Positions 35,615-47,834 of a stretch of 64,000 nucleotides of DNA are shown in pieces. The position numbers and the translations under genes are program-made. The DNA comes from Melampsora larici-populina 98AG31 (lineage: Eukaryota; Basidiomycota; Pucciniomycetes; Pucciniales; Melampsoraceae). Position 1 is the first letter of the stretch. Every line of letters begins with the position of its first letter. The stretch spans positions 773,046 through 837,045 of the forward strand of contig NW_006768775.1 of NCBI RefSeq assembly GCF_000204055.1, given 5' to 3'. The notes under the pieces are model-generated. The model was not told the origin of the DNA. It saw nothing but the letters and a program-made list of their open reading frames with translations, and made no database searches.

Positions 35615-37097
35615 GGCACGTACCGTGTGCCCACTGCGGATGCTGAAGACGAAGAAGCCAAAGACACTGCTGCTTATATGCCAGATGATGCCGCTGTTCC
35701 AACACATTGTCGCGAGGCAAACAAGCTGGACAAGGTGCTAGCAAAGGTGATTACTTTTCATTTTCTTCAATGTTTGTTCACTGATGCTTATATATTCCAT
35801 CTTTGTCCACTAGGTTGACTTTGTTCTGCAACACATTACCAGATCCGCCCCTTGGCGAAAAAAATTCAAACATATTACAAAGAGTATGGGGCTTCAATTG
35901 GAAGCGCTTATTGCCGCTTATGGTATAAGATGGAATATCAGGTACATTAGTTGAGATAAAGCCTGGAAAGCACAAGACGTAAGTGGAAACAACATACCGT
36001 TTTTAACAAGTTGGATAACTGACTAGGGAAAGAGCACCAGGTCATCAATCAGCTACTGAAGGATGATATTGCTTGTGTTCATGCAAAAAATTGTCGCCCT
36101 TGCAAGAATGGAAAGCCACATGGATATCTCCATGAATTGACAATTACACCCTTGGAATGGGCCCAAGTTAGAAACCTCAACGCAGAACTCAAGGTATGTT
36201 TTAATCATTTACATAAATGAACATCATTGTCCTTATTATCATTGTCATTTGCAGCAATTCCTTGATGCCACCAAGAGGATGGAAGGCCGGAAGCCCACGG
36301 GAGCTATAGTGATAGCCAAATACGTAGAACTCCGCAAAAAACTGCAAGAGTGTGTGACCAAACTTGATATACACAATGCCCTTTACCCGATGATAGGTGC
36401 CAAGCTTGAGAAAACTCAAAGCGTGCTGACAGAAGCACTGAACTGCAAGACTTTGGTAATGGCTTGCATGCTACATCCAGCTTTTTGCTTACAATTTTTT
36501 CATACATTCTTTGATAAGACTTCAACAATCTCAATTCAGGCAGAGGCCAAATTTACTGAAGAATTCAGGAAATATCAGTCAAAAACCAAACGCAAGGAAC
36601 CCCTCACCAGTCAGACTGCCCAATCCACAGATTCAACTTCAAAAGTGTTGGTCTATGCCATTTACAGCGATGATGAAGACAACAACATGGGGGACGATAA
36701 CCAACTGACCGACTACCTCCAAGGTAGAGACCAAATGAAATACTCAGATTACAACATCTCGGATCCAAACTTGGTGTTGGCATGGTAGGCGGTAAGCTGA
36801 TTTACTTGCTTTATTACGTTTTGTCTCACACTTATTGCTAATCAATAACTCTAGGTTCATTGTAACCGATACCCCATCATTGCTTGGATGGCACAAGACT
36901 ACCTCTCCTGCTTGGGTTCCTCTGATGAGCCCGAGAGATGTTTCAGCATCGCAGGTGATGTCTGCACAGCAGATTGTGGAAGGCTTGTTCCCATTGCCAT
37001 TGAGAGGAATGTGTCAACTTCACTTTGGGCAAGTGAAGGTGTCTCATTAGGTAAAGGTTTTTTCAAATTGATGGAAGCATCACTGCCAGCATATTAA
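35615..37097 (+). pseudogene. 3' half of a hAT transposase gene
   Basis: Exon pieces at 35615-35746, from 35814, from about 36029, 36249-36788 and about 36855-37097 encode the C-terminal half of a hAT transposase: DDAAVPTHCREANKLDKVL; a segment with HITRSAPWRKKFK; GIRWNI; INQLLKDDIACVH; ELKQFLDATKRMEG; MACMLHPAFCLQFF; and the dimerisation domain (YPIIAWMAQDYLSC, SSDEPERCFSIAGDVC, IERNVSTSLW), closing on TAA at 37095-37097. An in-frame TAG at 36786-36788 replaces the second Trp of a conserved WW pair, so it is not functional. Zinc finger and first catalytic part are missing; they may be the separate piece at 7912-15370, which lies in the same orientation. It differs clearly from the complete element at 30378. 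Confidence 0.75.
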
Positions 37098-37286
37098 CCT
37101 TGGATTGGGAAATCTGAGGCGTTCTCAGATCTGAAACCTCGGACAGAAGCTATCCGAGGTTTTGATCCGAGGTAATTTTGGGCGCATAATGATACCTTGG
37201 ACAGAAACCTCGGATAAGATCTGTTCAAGGATTTGCATCCGACAATACCTCGGATCTCCCGATCCGAGGCATCTATGTTGGTGGTG
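37098..37286. repeat. Repeat built of CCTCGGA/TCCGAGG words
   Basis: Eight or so CCTCGGA or TCCGAGG words in 190 bp, ending ATCTATGTTGGTGGTG. The right end and interior (GAGAGAAGCTATCC against GACAGAAGCTATCC) match the small element at 55571-55692. The left end with the matching CACCACCAACAT was not found, so this copy is truncated on that side. Confidence 0.6.
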
Positions 37287-38460
37287 CATCCAAGATTGAC
37301 AAGTACAAGGAGATTGTTAAGGATCATTATATGCAAGGAGCTGCTATCAATGTGAAGTAGATTAATGTTTATTTCATTTCTGACTCTATTTCTTCATTTC
37401 TTGTGATTATACCCGCTGTGACCATTACAGTAGCGCAGCAATCACTTTCACAAGCTACGCTGCTAGGAGTGCCCTCAAACAGAAACGAACAAGTGTTACG
37501 TTGTGAGCCAAAGCGTACCTCTGAGGAGCTGCGCTGCTCTGACCTTGAGAACCCTGAAACACATTTCAGCTGCGCTGACATGCTTCTTGCACAAAGCGTA
37601 GTGGAGCGTAGCTGGTCCAACATTGGTTCAGCTCACACTCAGCCATGTTTGAGGTATGTCACAAGGGCTGGGAGGTCTTGAGATTGATATCCATTTTCTA
37701 TTTGACTTACCATTGAATCCAAAAAATATCAGGAATTCACTCTTTCTGCCTTAGTCTCTTTGACTCTCTACCTTTTGTATCATAATCTACACCTGGTGAA
37801 ATTTGTTGAAGTGTTGCCTTTTGAACAAATTAATATTTTGCCAATGACCCAAGAGACTCAGAGTCCCAAACATCAATTATCAACCAGCCAGACAAACAAA
37901 ACATAGTTTAATTCCATCTGCTTATAAAATGCTTCAACATTCAAAATTGACTGACAAAATAAATGTGACCACCATCAAAGATCACCTGATTGGGCCTGGC
38001 TTGGTGAAGCTGAGCTCAAAGTTGGGTCGGGCTTTAACGGATATAGTGGCTCCACAAAACAGCCGGGACAGGTCCGAGGCTTGAGCGAGGAGTCTCGGAC
38101 CTGTACCGCAGCAAGGGGCTGGACGAGGGAATCTTGTTTACTTAAAGCATGAAGTCCTTCACCGATTTTTCTATCCGCAACGCCACGAGATCAAAGGTTT
38201 GTTATCATCAATCGTTAAGGAGAATCAACTGCCCTCAACAACCCACATATAAGCATTGCTCAGTAACGACTGTAACGACCAATCCGCCCGCTACAGCTCC
38301 TGCAAGTCGTGGAACGTGAATGATTTAATACCGTGCTTCACGAATCACCATACCTTTTGTGATCAGAATGTGGCTCAGCGGAAAGCCACTTGAGACAAGA
38401 ACCAGGGTGATCATTTGCGCATACTCTGATGATAAGACTTGGACAAAATCTGAAATGATG
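37287..38460. other. Intergenic before gene B
   Basis: A hairpin at 38068-38104 has 11-bp arms (ACAGGTCCGAG and CTCGGACCTGT) around 15 bp. A patch at 37425-37640 is rich in GCGCTGC/AGCGTAG words. No gene seen. Confidence 0.4.
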
Positions 38461-38483
38461 ATGCGCAGATTCAAGACTGGCTC
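38461..38483 (+). promoter_or_regulatory. Conserved upstream box of secreted family, copy B
   Basis: ATGCGCAGAT followed by TCAAGACTGGCTC, 203 bp before the first ATG of gene B. Same order as in the A and C copies. TTTTGTCAGAG follows about 65 bp later, also seen before gene A. Confidence 0.55.
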
Positions 38484-38663
38484 AATTATGGTTTTGAAGT
38501 AGTGACAGGCTAGATGAAGTTAAATGATAAATCCAGTCTATGTTTTGTCAGAGATTCTGAAGTGGGACAATTCAAATCCGGATCTTGAGCAGTTGGTTAT
38601 ATATTGTAGCTCGACTCACTCTCACATGACATTAACAACCTTCAAAACTGCATACTCATCTAC

Positions 38664-40942
38664 ATGAACACATTAAACAACATGATGTTATCATTATTCA
38701 CATTAGTATTTGGGTCATATATCAGCCAGTTTCTCTTCGTAAGATGCGGACTACCAGAATTTATTTATGCGGATACGTTGGTAACACCCGTCATGGTGAA
38801 CATCTTCAGCTTTGTACCAGAACATCCTCAAAATGATTTAAGTGGGACTGTCAAGAACGCAAATAAACTCCAGTTTTCAACGAGGATCACGCCATACGCC
38901 GCTTTCTTTCAACAATGTAAAGCGGTTAGAGATAGAACTAAAAATCAAGAAATCAAATCTTTAACTGAGAAAGTGGAGTTCATGATTTCAACTCTAACCC
39001 CAACTTTCGAATCTTGGGGTGATTGGCTTAAACGTCATCGAGACACAGTCAATGAATTTATCCAAGTAGCGTATCAGGCCTTTGATTCTGATATGAGTCC
39101 CAATCACAAGGAAAGGATTTGGATTGTTGGCATTTTATCTGCGATTTCAACTCATATGCCGCCAGATCATAAGACAAAGATGACAATAGAAGAAAAAATC
39201 GGGAAGATTCCTTGGACTAATCAAGTGATTTTAGAGATACAAGCTACTAAAGGTTGGTACATAGGTTCTGCAAAATCAATTTTTATCAGATAGTTGGCTG
39301 ATGTTCACCTCTCGAACTTGGAGTACAGCCTTTGAACCATTGATGACAAAACAATTTGAGTCGCTTTGGCTAAGACATGAACATATTTCAGCAGATGAAG
39401 GTAGCAAAGGTAAGTCAAATATTTAGTCAGTGGTTTACAGAACACACTCTTACCTTGATGACGCTTATATAGACGCAGAGGAGCTACTTGAAAGGTCCGA
39501 TATGTTTGGGTTTTTCGATACAGCGAAGGAAGAACTGATTCCCTGTCGACTGACAACTATATATAAGCTGATCTCGAAGCACCTAATGAAAAGCAAACTT
39601 CCTGAGGATGTCAATGAAATATTAGAGCTTATACATGATTTAAAAGACTTCTTTAAGACAACTTATCTTCCCGAATGGGAAGGAAGATATTGCGAGGCAA
39701 TTCTACGACATATACTAAAACATTCATCTCAGACCCAAAACCTCTTTAGTAACCTTCTTCAGGATTATGAGTTTTTTAGACAAATCCATTTCCCATTTGC
39801 AAAGAAGGACATGATCGAATATCTACAAGAAGAGATTGGAATGAATGTTGTGGAAGGATACATAACTAACATAAAGGGTTGGAAGGAGGATGTTAATTCA
39901 CGCGGAGTTTCTGCAGATGCACAAGTAATTATGGAGAAGTTTTATGACCTCATGGATCCTCAAAGAATTGAGAAAAATTACTGTCATCATCATAAGTTTT
40001 TATCTGCATTTTATCTCATATTTCCTACCCGGGAGAATATACTCAAGGACTCAATTGAAAGATGGAAGAAACCACAGGGGATATTGAAGAATTGATGAAC
40101 ATGTGGTCTGAATTGTACCCAGATGGTATCATACCAGATGCCAACTTCGGTGAATATCAATGGATGCTTCTGATCAAAAGTTGGTGAAATTTTCCACTAT
40201 CTTCTAAACCGTGTACTCATGTTTATGCAGTCCGTATATGAAGACCCCTTTTATGTTCAGGAGGCTGTGCGCCACTGGGCAGTAACCAAGATGAAGCATG
40301 CAGAAGAACCAAATATCTTGGAACTAGGGAAATACCTTGACAGCTGGCCAGATGACAACAAGGGGGACTCAGTATCCAAGAGCTATGAGAAAGTTGTTGA
40401 AACTTTGACAACTTTACAAAACACCAAAACATCCAATGAGGTTTATGAAATGAGTCTTGAATTCATTTACAATCTGGTAGGTTTTAAGAGTGGAGGTGCA
40501 AGTGAGTTTGTGCACATGATGAAAGCCTCTAGAGATTTCAGAACAATCATCCAGAAAGCTGTCAAGAAAGTCAAAAGGATGAGGAAAATTCCTCCTCTGG
40601 TAGACAGAACTCTCCCTGTGTCAGCTTCAGGGTTCAATCACTTTCTACAAATACTTGGTGATGTGAGTGATACTGGACTTGTTACTTTGTTTGGCTGTGG
40701 CATTGAGACTTGGTTTATTGAATTTTATAAAAACATATGTTGTTTTGGTATATGTTTAGATTTTGGACAATGATCAACTCAATCAAGAACAGAAGGATGT
40801 GTCGATTGAACAGGTGACAAAACAATTAAAATTTAAATCACATGATTTTCATTTGATAATTGGTGGCCAGCCTGTCAGTTTCCACTTCAAGGAACATGAT
40901 GTGAAAGAAGGGAAAAAACAATTATCATCAATCTGGGTTTGA
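38664..40942 (+). pseudogene. Secreted protein family member B, frameshifted
   Basis: Same plan as gene A: exons 38664-39252, 39329-39409, 39473-40179, 40231-40662 and 40760-40942, all with GT-AG borders. It begins MNTLNNMMLSLFTLVFGSYI, a hydrophobic signal-like N-terminus, and keeps the family blocks RCGLPEF, TPYAAFF, ERIWIVGILSAIS, ISKHLMKSKLP and FYLIFP. In exon 3, at about 40055-40065, 4 bp are missing compared with paralogue C, and the frame stops at 40093-40095. The correct frame resumes after the gap (PDANFGEYQWM), but the start of exon 4 has diverged and is again out of phase. Either the gene now makes a product of about 430 residues lacking the C-terminal third, or it is dead. Decay is otherwise slight, so loss looks recent. 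Confidence 0.7.
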
Positions 40943-42998
40943 AGCAGTCAAGTTGTCATGACCAAAAGAAACAGTCACCTTCAATTGTTTTCTTTTGTTA
41001 TCCATAGTGTATTTTCATGTTAGTTTAATGTGTTAATTTACCATTTAACTTCCCACCTTATTTCTGTCCAAATCCTAATTTAGCAACCCAGGACAGTAGA
41101 CTCTTTACAAGAAAATATATAAACAATTCCATTCATAACACTGGGTATGGTATCAAGTAGAAAGAAGCACAAAATCATGGACCAAATATTCTGTAATTAC
41201 CAAACCAATCTCAACTCATCATTTTTTGTCTTGCTACTGTAAGAAAGAAAAGGATGATTTTGAATTAATTTTGATGAGATGGCACTAAAATATCTTGTTT
41301 TATGATTTTTTTGAGGAAATTCAATGAATCAATTCTTGGTGCTTGACACTACAGCACTGGCTCACTAGCAGTATAGACGTTGTGGTCAACAGTAGAATTT
41401 GTATCCCCCCACATGATTGGCCCACTTTTGTTTTTTTCTCCACACTTCTATTTTCTCAAGTCATCCTACACACATCCTATTGCAATCACATTACCTAAAA
41501 AATGTCAAGCCAAAAGTTGCAATGCAAGAAAGTGAAAATTTAACTGTGTCTTTTTGCTTGTTCTACTAATTCCCCATACTTTTGTGGAAGAGAACATGTT
41601 TACTCACAATAAATCACAGAAAGGCTTGTAGGTTTTCATAAAGTGCCCAACTCCTTTCTATTTCCAATACTACACTTTGATTCAAGTTTAAGGAAAGTGA
41701 ACATTAGTCATATTCAACATTTGTAACTACCACAAATTTAATATCTTCCAAGGCAGCAGAAAACTCTCCATAGCACATTTATACTTGCTTCTTTGTGCTC
41801 CTTGGGGTTTTCAATATTTTGCATGGAAATAACTTTTAAATGTGACAATAAAACTCTGTTGTTAGGCTTCAGAGTGGGAACTGTAAGAACCTTGACTGGA
41901 CCATGTTATAAACTTGGATTTTGCCCAACCACCCAAAGACAATGGTTGTGGACAGATTTCAAGATTTCAACCAGGCCCAGCAAAAGTGTTCAAAGGTCTC
42001 ACTCTGAAGGCTGAAAACATTGTTTTGTTAAGAGATCCAAAATTTATTTGATGATAAATATCAAGAAAAAAACAGACATGTACATAGAAAGCCTTATTGT
42101 TTTTACCATTTTTGTTTTCTGTTGTGGTGAGTTTCCCACAGGAATATGCACACAGGATTTTCTTTTACGTGTGGAAATTATTAAATTTGGGGTAATGTGT
42201 TATCCATAATTTTATTTAGATCCAGGGTGTTGTTGAAAATTGAAGCCAGCTGTGGGCATGTGTTTCACATGATCAGAAGGTTGACTGCACTACATCATGT
42301 GTCAACACTCCAATTACCGAAATGATACAGAAAAATGAAGATTTTGCTGGCTCATATTGCATCAATCAAGCAATAAAAGAAAGCATTGTCAATGACATCA
42401 TGTATTGTTTTGCCCATAACCAATATGAAAACTAGTCCTTGGTTTGGGTTGGCTGTACTTATATGGCAAAATCTGCCATCTGGTCTTGGATGTGCAATAT
42501 AATACCAATACAATATCAAAATTTGTGTTAGATTGGTTTTGTCATTTGTGGAGCTAGGGACAGATGTACCAATCTTTCAGAGGCTGGTTTCTACAGGAGC
42601 TCAAAATTGTCAGGGTAGAACTAGTATTCCATACGAGTGGTCTAGTCAACAATTGTACTATGGTCCTGATGGCCATTCCCCTGGTTACAGGGAATAGGTA
42701 GCTGTTAAGTTCTGCAAGAGAAGATTGTGAACAGGTAATGTCAATGACAGATGTTGATCCTGATACTTCTAGGACAAGTTCAGACTGGAGGCCCACTATG
42801 AGTTCACAGATGATAGTATTAGCAGGTCACTCCTGAGCCTAGTTTACTGGTAAGTTCAATGGCTAGGGATCTCTTGGTTGTTTGTATAAGAATAATCAAT
42901 AAAGAATAAGTTGTTGGCACTGATTTTAGTAACTAAGTCAAAGGGGAGCTGATAAGAGCTCTGTGGGAAGGTCTTGGGAGCTGGCTGTTGAAGCAACA
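40943..42998. other. Intergenic, no gene seen
   Basis: AT-rich. Nothing beyond short random frames. Confidence 0.4.
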
Positions 42999-43365
42999 GT
43001 GGCATGGTTAAGCTAAGTTAGCGCTTAGCGGTGCATTAGCTTGGTGATTTTTTATTGCTAAGCTAACACTAAATCCTTAGCGCACTTGAGCTAAGCTAAT
43101 CAAATTTTGATTTTTCCTTTAGCGGGTCTGCGCTAAGCTAAGCCGGGATCTTAGCTACCAAAAAGAACATGTTTTAAGTGCAAAAAAGGGCCGCTAAGCC
43201 GCTATTAGCGGTTTAGCGGCCAATTAATTGGCTTAGCAGGTGTCATTTTACGCCCGCTAAGCTAATGGCTTAGCTTTAGTGGAAATCCTCTAAGATAAGT
43301 GTTAGCGGCTTCTAGCTAAGCTAAGCCAATGTGGCAAAAATCCTTAGCTTATCTTAGCAAGCCAC
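42999..43365. repeat. Inverted-repeat element made of GCTAAGC/GCTTAGC words
   Basis: About 25 copies of TTAGC/GCTAA words, many as GCTAAGCTAAGC or GCTTAGC, packed into 370 bp. The ends GTGGCATGGTTAAG and CTTAGCAAGCCAC form an imperfect inverted repeat. A near-palindromic centre (GCCGCTAAGCCGC, TTAGCGGTTTAGCGGC) would fold extensively. No coding potential. Confidence 0.65.
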
Positions 43366-45940
43366 CATTGGTTGAAGTGAGTCAATTTCTTGGTTTTTTG
43401 GCGGTGAATATAAAAGTAAAAGTTGTGTGGTAAAAATCAGGCAAGTCCTTTCTCCTTCAATCTGAGGAAGTAAGGTTTCTTTATACCATTTCCTTGTCTA
43501 GGGATAACTTGTGGTTCTGATAAACGGATACTTGTTTTCCTAGAGAGTGGTCCATGGTATGCTTGTGGCTCTTCAAGAACTTGATACCTTTCCCAATCCA
43601 GTTTTTCATGGCCATGCGGCTCTTTCTCAAGGTGGGAGCTTAGTGAGGTCCACTCCTTGTTGTTGTTTATTCCAACCTTGGTATATTTCTCTTTTGGGAC
43701 ATGACATACTAACCTGTAACATTAATATTCTCTTTATTAATCTTGTTGTGATTTTTTAGTGTCCTCTGTGGGTTAGTTTTTTAGGAGTTGAATCTCTGCC
43801 TTGCTTTTGGCTTCAGGATTCTACTCTCTTTATTTTAGGGGGTCTTTGAAACTAGACCAATAAGATGTAGGGCATTTTTATTTATAATGTTCCTTAAGGT
43901 TTTATGTAAGGTTATCCAGATGAATCAAATACACCTAAATGAAATATAATAGTTAACTGTGTTTTGAAGAATTCTTGGCTCATACTGAGCTCAAGGTCTG
44001 ACAAAAAGTATTGTTTCTGATGGCCACCCTTTATAGGGACATACCAGGGTATTTTGATGTGACCTATGTGATTCTGATTGAGATGATGCAGTGGAACATT
44101 GTGGTGCTCACAGTGTCACAACATAGCACACTTGTGAACCCCATCTGGTTCATGGCTTGCAATGACAGCACATTGAGCCTTTGTGAAGGCCACAAGAGGT
44201 ACTCTAGAGCCAATTTAAAACATTTTGGAAGACTATAAGCAATGTCCCAATGAATCAAAGCTCGAGTGAATCCTTATCAATTCACAACAAAACACCATGT
44301 GAATATCCTTGTACCACGTTGACGTTGTGGTGATCTATTTATGATATCAAGCAAGAAAATTAATCATCTTTTACTTTACCAATTTATTAGCAAACTTCAA
44401 TATAGCAGAGAATTCGAAATTCAGGTTTTCAGATCAATTGAAGCTCTTAGAGGCTTATGTATACTTAGTAGCTCATTATTATGTCATCTTATTTCAAAAT
44501 TATTATTAAGATCAACATAGTTTACTTACAAAGTTATTACAAAAAGACAGAAAAAGAAAAGATAAGAAAAATTTGAAAATATAGGTGTAAAAGTTGGAAA
44601 ATGGTTTTTAGCTTATTTATAATTAAGTTATGGGTTTTATGAGGTTAAAATATGAAAGAACAACAGTTTATTATACAGTAACAATTCTAATCTTCAAGGT
44701 TGATAAGGGAAAACAGAAGTTATTAGCAGAAAGGAATTTTTTCGAAGTTGGTAAACAAGGGTTATGCATGTAGTTTACATATGTAATGGTGGTAGTAGTG
44801 GAAATTAAGGTTGCCAAGAGGATTTTCCGGGATTTTTAAGGTTATAGAAGATGATGTCATATTACATGAGCAAGAAAAAGAGAGTAGCAGCTGTGAAAAG
44901 TGAAGAAAATAGGTGAAAATCGTCGAAAATGAAGGTTTTCAGATAATTACATGTGTCAAAAGACGTCAGAATAAGTTGGTAGATAGCTCATTCAACGCAG
45001 AAGAGTGGATTACATAATGTACAATCTTTAAATCATTAGTAACGGAGGTGTATGTAAAAAGTTATAAGGCAAATAAGAAATTGGTGTGAATCTCGAATTT
45101 ACAGTCACAAGTCAACATGTAACACCAAAAACCTTAACTTCACAACTCAATATCTTACTCATCACTCATCAGAAGTAGGTCATGTATGTGTCAGAAATGA
45201 TCAGTAACACGTGGGCTACAAGATGCACTTTAGTAATCAAAAATTGGAGCACATCTGAAAAAATTTGTAATCTCAAAAATTGGGTTTCAGCTAGTTTACA
45301 AGGAAAAAACCACCTGTATTCATCTTAAGAAGTGCTGTGCATCATATTATTGTGTCATTGATCACTTTTGGCTGTGAAAATTACATCATACATTAGTAAC
45401 AAGATCATTACATTGCGTCATTACATGGTTTTTAGGGTTATTTAGGCGGATTTGATTGGTTTTTGAAGCTGTTGACTGTTGTAAAAGTTGTTACATGTGG
45501 ATATAAGTACTCCTTGATGATTTTAGGATTGTAGCGCCCTTTTCTCCATCTTATACCTTTGTTGTAGTGTTATAAATCATCATTTATTTACTATATTTGT
45601 ACTAAGATCACTTAAATCCGCCCCTTCAAAGCAAGGAGAAATTTATTTACGTGTGTTAAAGACTACAAGTCAAATTGGGATTAATACTCACAACAGTATT
45701 GCTAGTAATAACATAGTGTGTGACTTTTTTGCGCTTAAAAACTGGGAATAATACTACACAACAGTATTGCTTTATTTTCTCTGGTGCCTTATCTATTTCT
45801 CTGTTATCACCAAGTGGTCAGCAAGTGCCCTTGTGCTGGTTTCTTTGAAGAAGGCAGTCTTTAGGCAACTTCTACTATATTACACGTAGTAGATTATCCC
45901 TTCTTAGGTGTTGTAAAGCTCTTGTTGAGCTTTAAATACT
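43366..45940. other. Gene-poor AT-rich DNA
   Basis: Only a short piece (about 44303-44331, CCTTGTACCACGTTGACGT) resembles the end of the 5663 repeat family. No gene seen. Confidence 0.4.
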
Positions 45941-46214
45941 ACAACGTGCACACACAAAAGACTTTCCTTAGACCCTGTAAAGACCCATCAAAGAGATGCC
46001 ACAACAGGTGCATCTTCCCCTTATCAACTGGGGCATCGAAAGTCAGTGAACCCCAGCTGATGACAAAGGATTCTGCATATCCTATGAATAAACTACTATT
46101 CACAAATTAGGACACTCAACAAAAATCTCAGTCTAAATCTGACCAAAAGACTTTGAGATCTGGTCCAAAAATCTCTGTGTGTGCACGTTGACGTGCTACA
46201 CAAATATTGACACG
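45941..46214. repeat. Small inverted-repeat element, copy 2
   Basis: Related to 5663-5943 through most of its length. Ends carry ACAACGTGCACACAC and GTGTGTGCACGTTGACGT in inverse orientation. No reading frame. Confidence 0.55.
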
Positions 46215-47017
46215 GTGAAAGACATTTGAACTCTAAAAGCTGAAGGAATTACAATCAATGGGAATCTTGTTTAAGTGATACAGTAAGCATCATCAGCTGG
46301 TTGCTCAACCCAATTTGCAACTGAGCTGCCATGCACAGTTGCAATATTTTACTACACAGTTGAATTCTTGCGGAAAATACCATGAGATTTAATAAAGAAA
46401 TTGCTATCATGTTTAAATATGTACCAAGATAAAATGGAGAAATATCATTCTATCAATATTCCTTGAATGTATGGCTTACTTTATAATTTAGACTAAAGAA
46501 ATGCTCCCTTGTGTGTGCATTCAAAAGGCTTTTCTGATTTTGTCACACTCATTCCTACAAGATGAGAAAATAGCTTATCTTTGACCTTTACCCCTTTGAG
46601 GTATCTGCTTATCAGAAGGGGCTGCAAGCTCATGTAATGATACACCACACTTTGACATGTTCATCCTAGATATGATCAAACTGTAAGGGCTCTGGTCTAG
46701 GGTCTTGTAGAGCATAGCTCTAATTAAGGCACATAAGGGTTAACCCAAACCTTTCAAAGTCTATGTACAAGTTCTTTCCAACTCCTTTTCTCTAACTTCT
46801 AATGTTTTGTATTTGATAATTGTACCTATCTTTTCTTGACATATTTGAAACCATTAAATCAAACCCTTTTTTGTATATCACCACTATGATCAGTTGTGTC
46901 CTGTTGTCTTTGATTCCTTGAATGACGTATAATAGTTCGGCTCATTGAATGGGAATGGGTTGAAAGGGTTTTACTTGAGGGAGTGTTTACTTTTAGTATC
47001 TTATGTACATATGTAGT
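46215..47017. other. Intergenic, no gene seen
   Basis: Nothing recognised until the 13-bp repeat GTACATATGTAGT at 47005-47017. Confidence 0.4.
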
Positions 47018-47646
47018 TAACAACAAGCCCACTGTGCCAGGTGATTTTTCTCGGACTCGTCCGCCCCTGGCACAGGGGGCTTGCACATTAAACGACAATC
47101 GTTGCGTGACTAATAGCCACCTTTTGGTGGGTGTTTTTTCACTTCGCTTTTACACCACGACCCACAAATGCATTTTCTTCAAAAAAACACCATGTCGTCA
47201 TCATCAAATCAATTTATTCCATCACTGCTATCGACTTCAAATCCCAATTCAACACCTTCAAGATCAACTGCTTATTTTGAGATTTGAAATTTCAACCGCT
47301 AAGATTGTTATGTGTACCCTTAAAAAGGCTCGAGAGATGGTCAATTGACTCCCTTAAACAAACTTATTACTCGTTTTCCAGCTCAATTCTTGTGAGCTGG
47401 CACTTTTGATTCTCTTTTTTTTCTAATAGAAGTTATGTACAAGATGCTGAACTCATACCAGTCAGTTTCAGAAACAACATCAAAGTAATGTTGAATGAGA
47501 TAGGATGGGTTGCATCCAAAAGTGACCCAAATTTCACTTTTTGGGGCTATTGGTCACGCCAGAGATGTCGTTTAATGTGCAAGTCCCTCGTGCCTCGGCT
47601 TCGGGTTACCGTGAGCTTTTGCACGATTGGACTTGGGTTAAGTTAG
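47018..47646. mobile_element. Putative small element carrying a heat shock factor fragment
   Basis: Two inverted segments, 47088-47122 and 47546-47585, share CTTGCACATTAAACGACA and the ATAGCC motif that follows in mirror image. Outside them GTACATATGTAGT occurs directly repeated at 47005-47017 and 47647-47659, which could be a target duplication, although the word is itself palindromic. A small hairpin (CTGTGCCAGG and CCTGGCACAG) lies by the left arm. Between the arms is an exact copy of part of the neighbouring heat shock factor gene (47189-47269). No transposase. The layout resembles a Pack-MULE-like gene capture, but the element is not from a family I recognise. Confidence 0.45.
47189..47269 (+). 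pseudogene. Exact 81-bp copy of the heat shock factor start
   Basis: Identical to 47832-47912 at a fixed offset of 643 bp, covering the ATG and the first 25 or so codons, then diverging abruptly on both sides. The copied ATG (47192) opens a frame that runs only into unrelated sequence. Confidence 0.9.
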
Positions 47647-47834
47647 GTACATATGTAGTATCAAGTAACTATGTACTTAACTACATACTTCTCAACTTAA
47701 TTTTACAGTTTCAAATTTGTATATCGACTTCGGACCCACTCAGCTTCATGCTCAGCTCAATGACCTCGACTGCCGATTGACAACTTCGATTTCTTTAACT
47801 TCCACTTTACTCTCATTACTATCAGAAGAAAACC

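Noticed and set aside
37403..37681. A 92-codon frame with several Cys and Ser residues
   Set aside because: No signal peptide, splice context or family resemblance; it lies in a patch rich in repeated GCGCTGC/AGCGTAG words.
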